NCBI RefSeq assembly: GCF_003626735.1 | Contig: NZ_RBHX01000001.1 | Location: 496,001 to 560,000, forward strand | Source of the DNA: Microbacterium sp. CGR2 | Lineage (GTDB): Bacteria > Actinomycetota > Actinomycetes > Actinomycetales > Microbacteriaceae | Direction of reading: 5' to 3' | DNA: 64,000 nucleotides | Part shown: piece after piece, positions 33,748-41,830 of the stretch | How positions within the stretch are numbered: position 1 is the first letter of the stretch | How the letters are laid out: each line of letters opens with the position of its first letter | Program-made: the position numbers and the translations under genes | Notes under the pieces: generated by a model | The model's input: only the letters and a program-made list of their open reading frames with translations | What the model was told of the DNA's origin: nothing | The model's database searches: none

Positions 33748-33777
33748 CCCGCCCCCTGTACGTCGCCAGGGGGCGGG
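33748..33777. terminator. Hairpin terminator after the oxidoreductase operon
   Basis: CCCGCCCCCTG and CAGGGGGCGGG pair perfectly around an 8-nt loop. It lies 31 nt beyond the oxidoreductase stop on the minus strand, separating that operon from the dihydrolase-rocD unit. Confidence 0.75.
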
Positions 33778-33808
33778 CGTGAGGGGCCGGCCACGAGCGG
33801 ATTCCGCC

Positions 33809-34804
33809 TCACTCCGCGCGGACCACCACCTTGCCGACCGTGTGCCCGGCCTCGATGTGCGCGAGGGCGGCGGACGCCTTGGCGAACGGATACTCGCGCT
33901 CGATCACGGGCGCGATGCGGCCGTCTGCGGTGAGTTCGAGGAGTTTGGCGAGGATCTCCGGCCGCGGTGTGGCGACGAAGGAGCGGATACGACGCGAACC
34001 GATCGAGAGGAATCCCGCCTGGAGGATACGGGGGATCGGCCCCAGCACGCGACCTCCGTCCCCTCCTACCAGCACGATGGTGCCGCCAGGCGAGACGAGC
34101 CGCTGGAGTTCTCGCAACGGCAACCCGCCGGCGATGTCGATGATCGCGTCGAAGCGCTCCGCGGGCAGGTCGGCCAGCGGCGACTGACGGTGGTCGAACG
34201 TGCGGACGGCACCGAGGTGTTCGACGAGTCGCGCATTGCGCTCACTGCAGCTCGCCCACACCTCCGCGCCCCGAAGCGCCGCGAGCTGCACGGCGAACGT
34301 GCCGACGCCTCCGGAGGCCCCCAGCACCAGAATCCTCGACGTGCGGCCCGCGCGCAGTCCTACGCCGGCGAGGTCGAGCGCCTGCCATGCCGTGCCTCCG
34401 GCGACGGGGAGGCACGCGGCGACGGCGTGCTCGACGTCCGGCGGGATCGGCACCAGCCGCGAGGCGGGTGCCCGCACGTAGGTGGCGAGTCCACCGCCGT
34501 ACTCAAGCTCCCCGACGACGTCTTCGCCGATCTCGGCGCCGACGACGTCCCGCCCGACAGCGACGACCGTGCCGGACACCTCGATGCCCCGCACCGGATG
34601 CTTCGGCCGTGTCAGGCCGAACACGGGTCGCACGAGAAGAGGATCTCCGAGCAACAGGTGCACATCGCCGGCGTTCAGCCCGGTCGCGTGCACCCGCAAC
34701 ACCACCTCGCCCCGGCCAGGGACGGGAACAGGAATCTCTTGAAGCGTCACTCCGGCGGCGGGCCCGTAGGTGTCGCGACGCCAGGCGTTCATCATCTCGG
34801 TCAT
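33809..34804 (-). CDS. NAD(P)-dependent alcohol dehydrogenase/quinone oxidoreductase, MDR family
   Basis: A 331-residue medium-chain reductase. The catalytic domain has GRGEVVLRVHATGLNAGDVHLL and GIEVSGTVVAVG; the cofactor domain has LGASGGVGTFAVQLAALRGAEVW around residue 165. There are no zinc-ligand cysteines in the usual places, so it is a zinc-free quinone-oxidoreductase-like member, probably using NADPH. The start lies 1 nt after the XRE regulator stop, making it the last gene of the membrane protein/XRE/oxidoreductase operon. The substrate is unknown. Confidence 0.85.
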   Translation of the reverse strand: MTEMMNAWRRDTYGPAAGVTLQEIPVPVPGRGEVVLRVHATGLNAGDVHLLLGDPLLVRPVFGLTRPKHPVRGIEVSGTVVAVGRDVVGAEIGEDVVGELEYGGGLATYVRAPASRLVPIPPDVEHAVAACLPVAGGTAWQALDLAGVGLRAGRTSRILVLGASGGVGTFAVQLAALRGAEVWASCSERNARLVEHLGAVRTFDHRQSPLADLPAERFDAIIDIAGGLPLRELQRLVSPGGTIVLVGGDGGRVLGPIPRILQAGFLSIGSRRIRSFVATPRPEILAKLLELTADGRIAPVIEREYPFAKASAALAHIEAGHTVGKVVVRAE

Positions 34805-34805
34805 G

Positions 34806-35021
34806 TCAGTTCTCCGGGTACTGGAAGAGGTCGTCGAGTCCGACGCCGAAGGCGCGGGCGATCTGGAACGCGAGTTCGAGCGTGGGCGAGTAGCGCTCCT
34901 GTTCGATCGCGATGAGTGTCTGTCGGGTCACGCCGACGGTGCGGGCCAGCTCGGCCTGCGTCATCCCGGCGGACTCACGATGGGCGCGGATACGGTTGGA
35001 GACCAGTGTCGGTCTGACCAT
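34806..35021 (-). CDS. Small XRE-family HTH regulator
   Basis: A 71-residue protein that is little more than a Cro/C1-type helix-turn-helix: MTQAELARTVGVTRQTLIAIEQERYSPTLELAFQIARAFG. It resembles the YgzD/YozG group of compact regulators. Its ATG overlaps the membrane protein stop by 1 nt (TGATG), and the oxidoreductase follows after 1 nt. The two mirror-image sites around the operon promoter (35467-35484, 35514-35531) are natural candidates for autorepression. The pairing of such regulators with small membrane proteins is common, but the signal sensed is unknown. Confidence 0.87.
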   Translation of the reverse strand: MVRPTLVSNRIRAHRESAGMTQAELARTVGVTRQTLIAIEQERYSPTLELAFQIARAFGVGLDDLFQYPEN

Positions 35022-35455
35022 CAGATGAGCCCTCGGCGGTACGCGATGACGCGAGCGATGCCTCCGACGATCGCGGCGACCACGAAGCCGACGAACATCG
35101 TGGTGGCAATCCAGAACACGTCGGCACCGAAACCGCAAAGCGCGATGACGCCGAGGCCGGCGATGACGACGAAGGCCTGCTCGACGCGGCTCCCCATGCG
35201 GCCGATGTCACGATCACGGATGTCGGAACGGCCGACGCCGTCCGGGTCCTTCGCTCCCGCGATCATGCCCCAGAGGATGCTGAGAATGATGCTCGCGACG
35301 ATGCTGCCGCCGATGACCCACAGCATCAGCGGGAACCAGTCGACGGCCGTCACCGGGCCGCCGGCAGCCTGCTGCAGGACCAGTACGACATAGGCGAGGA
35401 GCGTGAGGGGGCTCACGACGAGGCCCGCCCAGGCGTTGCGTTCTTCGTAGACCAT
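35021..35455 (-). CDS. Small four-span membrane protein, partner of the XRE regulator
   Basis: A 144-residue protein with four predicted membrane spans (about residues 9-30, 40-62, 92-113 and 114-135) and a charged loop DPDGVGRSDIRDRDIGRMGSR between the second and third. ATG 35455 is chosen because GGAGG stands 5 nt upstream; an upstream in-frame start at 35485 would lie inside the promoter/operator repeat. It is first in the operon with the XRE regulator. Function is unknown; a membrane sensor or antagonist of the regulator is possible. Confidence 0.82.
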   Translation of the reverse strand: MVYEERNAWAGLVVSPLTLLAYVVLVLQQAAGGPVTAVDWFPLMLWVIGGSIVASIILSILWGMIAGAKDPDGVGRSDIRDRDIGRMGSRVEQAFVVIAGLGVIALCGFGADVFWIATTMFVGFVVAAIVGGIARVIAYRRGLI

Positions 35456-35464
35456 GATGCCTCC

Positions 35465-35533
35465 GATGTAAAAGATTGTTGACACGCTCAGAGTAGGCCT
35501 GCTGGCTCACGTGTGTCAAGAATCTTTTACATC
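35465..35533. promoter_or_regulatory. Two mirror-image operators flanking the XRE operon promoter
   Basis: TGTAAAAGATTGTTGACA at 35467-35484 and its inverse (one mismatch) at 35514-35531. With flanks, 19-nt arms pair around 29 nt. Each 18-mer is itself a dyad, TGTAAA-N6-TTGACA. On the minus strand the right site supplies a TTGACA -35 box and TACTCT follows 18 nt later; the left site falls between the transcription start and the GGAGG of the membrane protein gene. A repressor on both sites could loop the promoter. Confidence 0.7.
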
Positions 35534-35548
35534 AGAGCGGCGCGACTC

Positions 35549-38500
35549 TCAGATCACCTCACTGAAGGTCCGATCCGGGTTCCCGTAGCGGTGCGCGGTG
35601 ATCGTTATCGACTGCTCGTGCACGAACGGCAGCAGTTCGATGCGCCCGGCCGCGGTCACCTCGCCGTCGTAGACCGCGAGGTCGGGGTCCCCCTGCGTCG
35701 CCGCCGCCAGAGCTGCGTGAGCTGCAGCGACCGCATCGCGGGGGCCGACCAGACGCACCCTGTCGCTGCCCGGGTCCGACGCCGACCCGTGGGCGTCCGC
35801 CCCATTCGAGCCGGGCCCGCTCGAGTCCGGCCCGCTCGAGTCCGGCCCGCTCGAGTGCGAGTCCGAGTCGGAGACGAGTCGCCGCATCCGTCGCATCCAC
35901 TCCTCATCGCTCTCGAGGAACACCACGGCATCGAGATCACCGAGCGCGCGCCGCACCTCGGCCGGCAGCCCTGTGGGCGTCGAAAGCACGAAGTCCGCAC
36001 CGGCTCGCACGCCGGCGATCACGACCCGCAGCAGATCCTGGAGGTCGGCGTCATCGGTCGCACGGATCTCGACGGGCACCGGTCGGTAGCGCAGCAGGTT
36101 GCGTTCGACGCCCAGGTGCGACACGTCGCGCACCTGGCCGAACTCCCGATCCCAGGCGAGAGCATCCGACAGCGCCGAACGGCGCAGCCACTCGAACGCT
36201 TCGTACTCGAGCGACGGCTGAGCGGATTCGATCAGGGCGGTGATTCGCGAGTCGAGGCCACGGAGGTGCAGGGTGCTCGACGCCGCTCCCCCGGGTCGCG
36301 AACGCCAGGAACCGAGCCCGATCAGATAGTTGGGTCCGCCTGCTTTCGTGCCCGGCCCCACCGACGAACGCTTCCACCCGCCGAAGGGCTGGCGCTGCAC
36401 GATCGCGCCGGTGATCCCCCGGTTGACGTAGAGATTCCCGGCCTGCACGTGCTCCAGCCAGTGGGCGAGGTCGTCGGGGTCCTGCGTGTGCAGGCCGGCG
36501 GTCAGCCCGTAGGCGACGGCGTTCTGCAGCTGGACGGCCTTCGCGAGCGTCGGCGCATGCATCACGCCGAGCACGGGCCCGAAGAACTCCTCCATGTGGA
36601 ACCGCGACCCCGGCTGCACGTCGACGCGGACGCCGGGGCGCCAGAGTCGCCCGCTGCCGTCGTCTTCGGGGGCGAGCGATGGCTGGACCAACCACTTCTC
36701 GTCGCCTTCGAGTTGCGTCAGCGCCCAGGCGAGCTTGCCGTGCGGCTTCTCGATCACGGGACCGACCTCGGCGAGTGGGTCCGTGGGCCAGCCGACATGC
36801 AGCGAGCGCACCGCGTCCGCCAGCTGCCGGGCGAACCGCTGCGAGCGGCCCACCGGACCGACGAGGATCGCCAAGGATGCGGCGGAGCACTTCTGCCCCG
36901 CGTGACCGAACGCGCTCTTGACGAGGTCGGCGACGGCGAGATCGAGGTCCGCCGACGGGGTGATGAGGATCGCGTTCTTGCCGCTCGTCTCGGCCAGCAA
37001 CGGCAGGTCGGGTCGCCACGATCGGAACAGCGCTGCCGTGTCCCATGCCCCCGTGAGGATCACGCGATCGACGGCATCGTGGGTGATGAGCGCTCGACCG
37101 AGGTCACCTTCTTCGATGTCGACGAGGGCGAGCACGTCGCGCGGTACGCCCGCCTGCCACAGGGCCTCCGCGATGACGGCCGCGCACCGCCGGGCCTGCG
37201 GGGCCGGCTTGAAGATCACACCGGATCCGGCGGCGAGCGCGGCGAGCACTCCTCCGGCCGGGATCGCGAGAGGGAAGTTCCACGGCGGGGTGATGACGGT
37301 GACCTTCGCGGGCACGAACGCCGCACCGGCGACCGCATCCAGCTCGCGTGCTTTCGCGGCGTAGTAGCGGGCGAAGTCGACCGCCTCGCTCACCTCGACG
37401 TCGGCTTCGGCGAAGATCTTCCCCGTCTCGGATGCCGCCACCTCGATCAGTTCACCGCGGCGGGACTCGAGTGCCGCGGCCGCGCGCAGCAGTACTTCGG
37501 CGCGCTCTGCCGCGGGGCGTCCGCCCCACGCGGGGGCAGCGTCGCCGACCCCCTGGACGATGCGCTCCAGAGCGGCGGAGTCGTCGACCAGAGCTGTGGC
37601 GAGGGTGTCGTCGCCGGCGGTGGAGTCGCGGATGCTGTCGCGCACCGCCCGCGCCCAGTCCCGGTTCACGGGGAGCGCGGGGTCGCTGTCTGCGGTGTTG
37701 GTGAAGCCGGGTGCACCACCGGCATCCTCGCCGACCTCTCGCGCCGAGTAGACCGCCGTCTCGAGGTAGGCCTCGGCCCCGGTGTCGTCCGAGCCGCGGG
37801 AGATGCCGAGCACCGCCTGGGTGAGATCCGTCTCCGGCACGGGATCGACGGGTGCTGGGCGCAGCGACTCGTGCACCGGCGCCAGGCGGTTCTGCGTGCG
37901 ACGCGGGCCGATCCACAGCGACGGGTCGTTCGAGCGCTCGAAGGCGTCGAGGAAGCGATTCTGCTCGCGGGTGAACAGCGTCTCGTCGTGGTCGAGCTGG
38001 AACGCCGCCGACAGGAAGTTGTCGGCCGACGCGTTCTCTTCGAGGCGGCGCACCAGGTAGCTGATGGCGACGTCGAATTCGGCCGGCGCCACCACGGGCA
38101 CATAGAGCAGCACTTCCCCGACCTCGCGCGAGACGGCCTGCACCTGCCCCTGGGCCATTCCCAGCAGCATCTCGAACTCGATGGCCTCGCGGACACCTCG
38201 TTCACCGGCCAGCAGCCAGGCGTAGGCGATGCCGAAGAGGTTGTGACCGGCGATGCCGAGCCTGACGGCGGCGGTGTGCTCCGGGCGCAGGGCCCAGTCG
38301 AGGCAGCGCAGGTAGTTCGCGTCGGTGTCGAGCTTCGAGTCGTACGTCGCGACCGGCCAGCCGTGCAGTTGCGCCTCGACGTTCTCCATGGCGAGGTTCG
38401 CACCCTTCACCAGGCGCACTTTGATGGGTGCCCCGCCGTGCGCGACGCGGTCGTCCGCCCAGGCGGTGAGTTCCTGCAACGCGGGCAGCGCGTCGGGCAG

Positions 38501-39325
38501 GTAGGCCTGGAGCACGATCCCGGCTTTCAGCCCCTGCAGCCGCGGGTCTTCGAGGATGCGCGTGAAGACCGCGATGGTGAGGTCGAGGTCGCGGTACTCC
38601 TCCATGTCGAGGTTGATGAACGTCGTCTCCCCCAGGGCTCCCGGGCCCGTCGAAGGGCTCGCAGCGGTCAGGTAGAGCGGCATCAGCCGATCGACGACCT
38701 GATCGACAACCTCGTCGAAAGCCCACATCGAGATGTGACTCATCACGGCCGACACCTTCACCGACACGTAGTCGACGTCGGTCCGGCGGATCAGATCGTG
38801 GATGCCGTCAAGTCGGCGCTTCGCTTCGGCCTCACCCAGCACGGCTTCACCGAGGAGGTTGAGGTTCACGCGCACCGCACCGGCCCCCGGCGCAGGCGTG
38901 CGGATCTTCTCGAGCGCCGGGCCGAGCTTGGTCGGCCGCGCATCGACGATGAGATGCCCGACCATCTCGCGCAGCACCCGCCGCGCGATCGGCACGACCG
39001 GTGAAGGCAGGATCTGCGCCACACCGCCGCCGAGGCGGACAGCCGAACGGAGGTACCAGGGCAGGAACTCCGGCACGATCGGCGCGATCCGGTGCAGCTG
39101 CGCCGCTGCGGCCGACAGACTCTCGGGGCGCATCACCCCGTCGACGAAGCCCAGAGTGAACGGCAGGCCGTTCTCGTCCTGGAGCACACCGGCGAGGCGT
39201 GCAGCCGCGGGGTCGACCTCGGCCGCCGCGGCCTCGATCACCCACCGACGCGCAAGCTCGACGGCACGATCTGCAAGGGAGGAGGATGCCACGGCATCCG
39301 ACGGCGCTGACGACGACTCTGCCAT
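35549..39325 (-). CDS. putA: Bifunctional proline dehydrogenase / L-glutamate gamma-semialdehyde dehydrogenase
   Basis: Oxidises proline to pyrroline-5-carboxylate (FAD) and the resulting semialdehyde to glutamate (NAD). Length is 1258 residues. The proline dehydrogenase barrel spans about residues 60-470 (DYVSVKVSAVM, VRLVKGANLAMENVEAQ, RLGIAGHNLFGIAYAW). The aldehyde dehydrogenase spans about 550-1010 (TPPWNFPLAIPAGG, AETSGKNAILI, catalytic C813 in AGQKCSAAS). An N-terminal DNA-binding domain of the E. coli type is absent. The C-terminal extension holds a 15-nt repeat encoding Ser-Ser-Gly-Pro-Asp. Near rocD, it can complete arginine to glutamate. Its own regulator is not evident. Confidence 0.93.
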   Translation of the reverse strand: MAESSSAPSDAVASSSLADRAVELARRWVIEAAAAEVDPAAARLAGVLQDENGLPFTLGFVDGVMRPESLSAAAAQLHRIAPIVPEFLPWYLRSAVRLGGGVAQILPSPVVPIARRVLREMVGHLIVDARPTKLGPALEKIRTPAPGAGAVRVNLNLLGEAVLGEAEAKRRLDGIHDLIRRTDVDYVSVKVSAVMSHISMWAFDEVVDQVVDRLMPLYLTAASPSTGPGALGETTFINLDMEEYRDLDLTIAVFTRILEDPRLQGLKAGIVLQAYLPDALPALQELTAWADDRVAHGGAPIKVRLVKGANLAMENVEAQLHGWPVATYDSKLDTDANYLRCLDWALRPEHTAAVRLGIAGHNLFGIAYAWLLAGERGVREAIEFEMLLGMAQGQVQAVSREVGEVLLYVPVVAPAEFDVAISYLVRRLEENASADNFLSAAFQLDHDETLFTREQNRFLDAFERSNDPSLWIGPRRTQNRLAPVHESLRPAPVDPVPETDLTQAVLGISRGSDDTGAEAYLETAVYSAREVGEDAGGAPGFTNTADSDPALPVNRDWARAVRDSIRDSTAGDDTLATALVDDSAALERIVQGVGDAAPAWGGRPAAERAEVLLRAAAALESRRGELIEVAASETGKIFAEADVEVSEAVDFARYYAAKARELDAVAGAAFVPAKVTVITPPWNFPLAIPAGGVLAALAAGSGVIFKPAPQARRCAAVIAEALWQAGVPRDVLALVDIEEGDLGRALITHDAVDRVILTGAWDTAALFRSWRPDLPLLAETSGKNAILITPSADLDLAVADLVKSAFGHAGQKCSAASLAILVGPVGRSQRFARQLADAVRSLHVGWPTDPLAEVGPVIEKPHGKLAWALTQLEGDEKWLVQPSLAPEDDGSGRLWRPGVRVDVQPGSRFHMEEFFGPVLGVMHAPTLAKAVQLQNAVAYGLTAGLHTQDPDDLAHWLEHVQAGNLYVNRGITGAIVQRQPFGGWKRSSVGPGTKAGGPNYLIGLGSWRSRPGGAASSTLHLRGLDSRITALIESAQPSLEYEAFEWLRRSALSDALAWDREFGQVRDVSHLGVERNLLRYRPVPVEIRATDDADLQDLLRVVIAGVRAGADFVLSTPTGLPAEVRRALGDLDAVVFLESDEEWMRRMRRLVSDSDSHSSGPDSSGPDSSGPGSNGADAHGSASDPGSDRVRLVGPRDAVAAAHAALAAATQGDPDLAVYDGEVTAAGRIELLPFVHEQSITITAHRYGNPDRTFSEVI
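35816..35860. repeat. 15-nt tandem repeat in the putA 3' region
   Basis: CCCGCTCGAGTCCGG at 35816-35830 and 35831-35845, and a third copy at 35846-35860 with changes in its last bases. It encodes Pro-Asp-Ser-Ser-Gly units in a linker of the C-terminal extension. Confidence 0.9.
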
Positions 39326-39406
39326 GAGGTCAACCCTAAGTCGCGTTGCCCGTCATGGCGCGCAGGCGGCCCGGTTCGTGGGCGGTCGAGTCGCAGCGCC
39401 GGCGAC

Positions 39407-39997
39407 TCAGTCGACCCAGACGCTCGGCGCGGGCATTCGGACAGGCGGAAGAGCGGAGGCCGCAGCCCAGTCGTGCACCCACGGATCGATCTCCGGGAGG
39501 CCCTCCGGCTTGCCGACCGCGGCGAAGAGCTCGTCGTGGCTGACGGTGCCGCCGGTGCGGCGCAGCATCCGCGCCCGCACGATCGCTTTGGCATAGACCT
39601 CTCCGTCGACGACCGCCCGGTGCTCCATGAAGAGGGCCTTCTCGTCGTGCCCGATGAAGCGCGTCTGCACCTCGAAACGCTGCCACAGCTGCAGCGACTT
39701 CCGGAATGTGACCGTCTCGCTGGAGACGACCGCGTACCAGCCGCGTTCGTTCATCGCGGCGAAGAGGCCGGAACGGATGAGCTGGTCCCAGCGCCCCAGG
39801 TCGAACAGGGACAGATAGCGGCCGTTGTTCATGTGGCGCAGGATGTCGATGTCGGTCGGGAGCGTCGTCAGGCGGATCCTGCCGACGGCCGTCGGATCGA
39901 GCGTCTTTCCTCGTCGCACGCGGCGGCGAGCACGGAGGATCACGAGGAGGGTGCGCCAGATCACGTTCACGAGGATCGATCGTAGCCATCGATGCAC
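39407..39997 (-). CDS. Hotdog-fold acyl-CoA thioesterase-like protein
   Basis: A 196-residue protein. LTTLPTDIDILRHMNNGRYLSLFDLGRWD is the 4-hydroxybenzoyl-CoA-thioesterase-type hotdog segment, with the aspartate and the HMNN turn. An N-terminal stretch (LVNVIWRTLLVILRA) is amphipathic or membrane-associating, as in THEM6-like proteins. It probably hydrolyses acyl-CoA; no specificity can be given. It is divergent from an acetyltransferase, 103 nt away, and separate from putA by 81 nt. Confidence 0.8.
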   Translation of the reverse strand: MHRWLRSILVNVIWRTLLVILRARRRVRRGKTLDPTAVGRIRLTTLPTDIDILRHMNNGRYLSLFDLGRWDQLIRSGLFAAMNERGWYAVVSSETVTFRKSLQLWQRFEVQTRFIGHDEKALFMEHRAVVDGEVYAKAIVRARMLRRTGGTVSHDELFAAVGKPEGLPEIDPWVHDWAAASALPPVRMPAPSVWVD

Positions 39998-40100
39998 GAT
40001 CGGCGAACTTCATTGTCTGAATCCTCCAGCGGTTCGACACGGCGCAAACCGATATACCGCTCGATTTCTTGATCGCCGATGCCGCGCGTAGAGTCGCGGC

Positions 40101-40607
40101 ATGAGCGCCGAAGCCCAGCCAGAAGTCATCGTCCGTCCGGTCCGTGATGTGGATGCGGAAGCCCTCGGTCGCGTGCATGCCCAGTGCTGGCACGAGACCT
40201 ACGACCACCTGATCAGCAAGGCAGCGCTCGAGAAGGTTTCCCCTCGGCGCATGGCCGAGCTGTGGACGCACTGGGCCGCACAGGGCCCCGACTTCAAGAT
40301 GAGCGCCGCGCTCGTCGACGGTGAGATCGTCGGCTTCGCAGGCTCGGGACCGGCGCGCGACAAGGACGCCCCCGCATTCCGCGAGCTCTACTTCATCTAC
40401 CTGCTCGACGCGTGGCACTCGACCGGCATCGGTCAGAAGCTCTTCGACGCCGCCGTCGAGAAGGAAGAGCCGCTCTACCTCTGGGTCGCCGAAGACAACC
40501 CCCGCGCACACCGTTTCTACACGCGCAACGGCTTCACGCTCGACGGAGCATCGCACACCGAACCTTTCCTGGGTGAGACGCTCACCGAGGTCCGCTTCGT
40601 CCGCTGA
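40101..40607 (+). CDS. GNAT-family N-acetyltransferase
   Basis: A 168-residue acetyltransferase. IVRPVRDVDAEALGRVHAQCWHETYDHLI at the N-terminus and the acetyl-CoA region FIYLLDAWHSTGIGQKLFDAA are typical; the late NPRAHRFYTRNGF motif is well conserved. The substrate is unknown. It stands alone, convergent with the thiolase gene. Confidence 0.85.
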   Translation: MSAEAQPEVIVRPVRDVDAEALGRVHAQCWHETYDHLISKAALEKVSPRRMAELWTHWAAQGPDFKMSAALVDGEIVGFAGSGPARDKDAPAFRELYFIYLLDAWHSTGIGQKLFDAAVEKEEPLYLWVAEDNPRAHRFYTRNGFTLDGASHTEPFLGETLTEVRFVR

Positions 40608-40643
40608 TCACGGCCACGCCTTCGCTTCCGGCGGCGCGTTCTG

Positions 40644-41795
40644 TCAGAGCCGTTCGAGGATCGTCACGTTGGCGACCCCGCCGCCCTCGCACATGACCTG
40701 CAGGCCGTAGCGTCCGCCGGTGCGCTCGAGCTCATGCAGCATTGTCGTCATGAGCCGTGCGCCGGTGGCTCCGATCGGGTGACCGAGTGCGATCGCGCCA
40801 CCGTTGACGTTGACCTTCTCGTGCGGGACGTCGAGTTCGCGCATCCAGGCGAGCACCACGGAGGCGAAGGCCTCGTTGACTTCGAAGAGATCGATGTCGC
40901 CGACGATCATGCCGGCACGTTCCAGCGCGTGCCTGGTCGCCGGGATCGGTGCTGTCAGCATGAGGACCGGGTCGTCACCACGTACGGCCATGTGGTGGAT
41001 GCGGGCGCGCGGGGTGAGTCCGTGGTCTTCCACTGCCCGCGCGCTCGCGACGAGCACGGCGCTGGAGGCGTCGCTGATCTGAGATGCCACCCCCGCGGTG
41101 ATCCGACCGCCCGGCCGTAGCGGCTGCAGTCCCGCCATCCGTTCCAGCGACGTGTCACGCCGCACGCCCTCATCGTGGGCGAGACCGTTCAACGGAGCGA
41201 TCTGGCTCGCGAAGCGACCCTCATCCTGCGCGACGGCCGCCCGGCGATGACTCTCCAGGGCGAACTGCTCCATCTCGTCACGCGAGATGTCCCACCGCTC
41301 GGCGATCAGCTCCGCCCCACGGAACTGCGAGGTCTCCTGCCCCCCGTAGCGCGCCAGCCACCCCGGCGACTCAGCCTGCGGTGTCGTGAAACCGAAGGGC
41401 TCGCCGACGACCGCCGAGGAGGAGAGCGGCACTTGCGACATGTTCTGCAACCCGCCGGCGATCACGACGTCGCTCACACCGCTCATCACCGCCTGCGCCG
41501 CGAAATGCACCGCCTGCTGACTCGACCCGCACTGACGGTCGATCGTCACGCCCGGGACATGCTCGGGGAATCCGGCCACCAGCAGCGCCGTGCGGGCCAC
41601 GTTGCCGGCCTGCCCGCCGATCGCGTCGATCGTCCCGAGGATGACGTCGTCCACCACTCCCGGATCGATGCCCGTGCGTTCGACGAGGGCACTCAGGCTG
41701 TGCGCGCCGAGATCAGCCGGATGGATGCCGGAGAGCGAGCCGCCCCGCTTGCCGACCGGCGAGCGAACCGCGTCGACGATGTATGCCTCTGCCAT
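40644..41795 (-). CDS. Acetyl-CoA C-acyltransferase (thiolase)
   Basis: Last step of beta-oxidation, or acetoacetyl-CoA cleavage or synthesis. Length is 383 residues with the nucleophile C89 ([11 protein letters not shown]), H339 in [10 protein letters not shown] and the second catalytic C369 (QVMCEGGG). CAGGAGAGAGAC precedes the ATG at 41795. It is the last gene of the operon etfB-etfA-cytochrome b-thiolase (35 nt after the cytochrome stop). Chain-length preference cannot be read from sequence. Confidence 0.92.
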   Translation of the reverse strand: MAEAYIVDAVRSPVGKRGGSLSGIHPADLGAHSLSALVERTGIDPGVVDDVILGTIDAIGGQAGNVARTALLVAGFPEHVPGVTIDRQCGSSQQAVHFAAQAVMSGVSDVVIAGGLQNMSQVPLSSSAVVGEPFGFTTPQAESPGWLARYGGQETSQFRGAELIAERWDISRDEMEQFALESHRRAAVAQDEGRFASQIAPLNGLAHDEGVRRDTSLERMAGLQPLRPGGRITAGVASQISDASSAVLVASARAVEDHGLTPRARIHHMAVRGDDPVLMLTAPIPATRHALERAGMIVGDIDLFEVNEAFASVVLAWMRELDVPHEKVNVNGGAIALGHPIGATGARLMTTMLHELERTGGRYGLQVMCEGGGVANVTILERL

Positions 41796-41830
41796 GTCTC
41801 TCTCCTGACCTCGTCTGAGGATGCTGGGTG

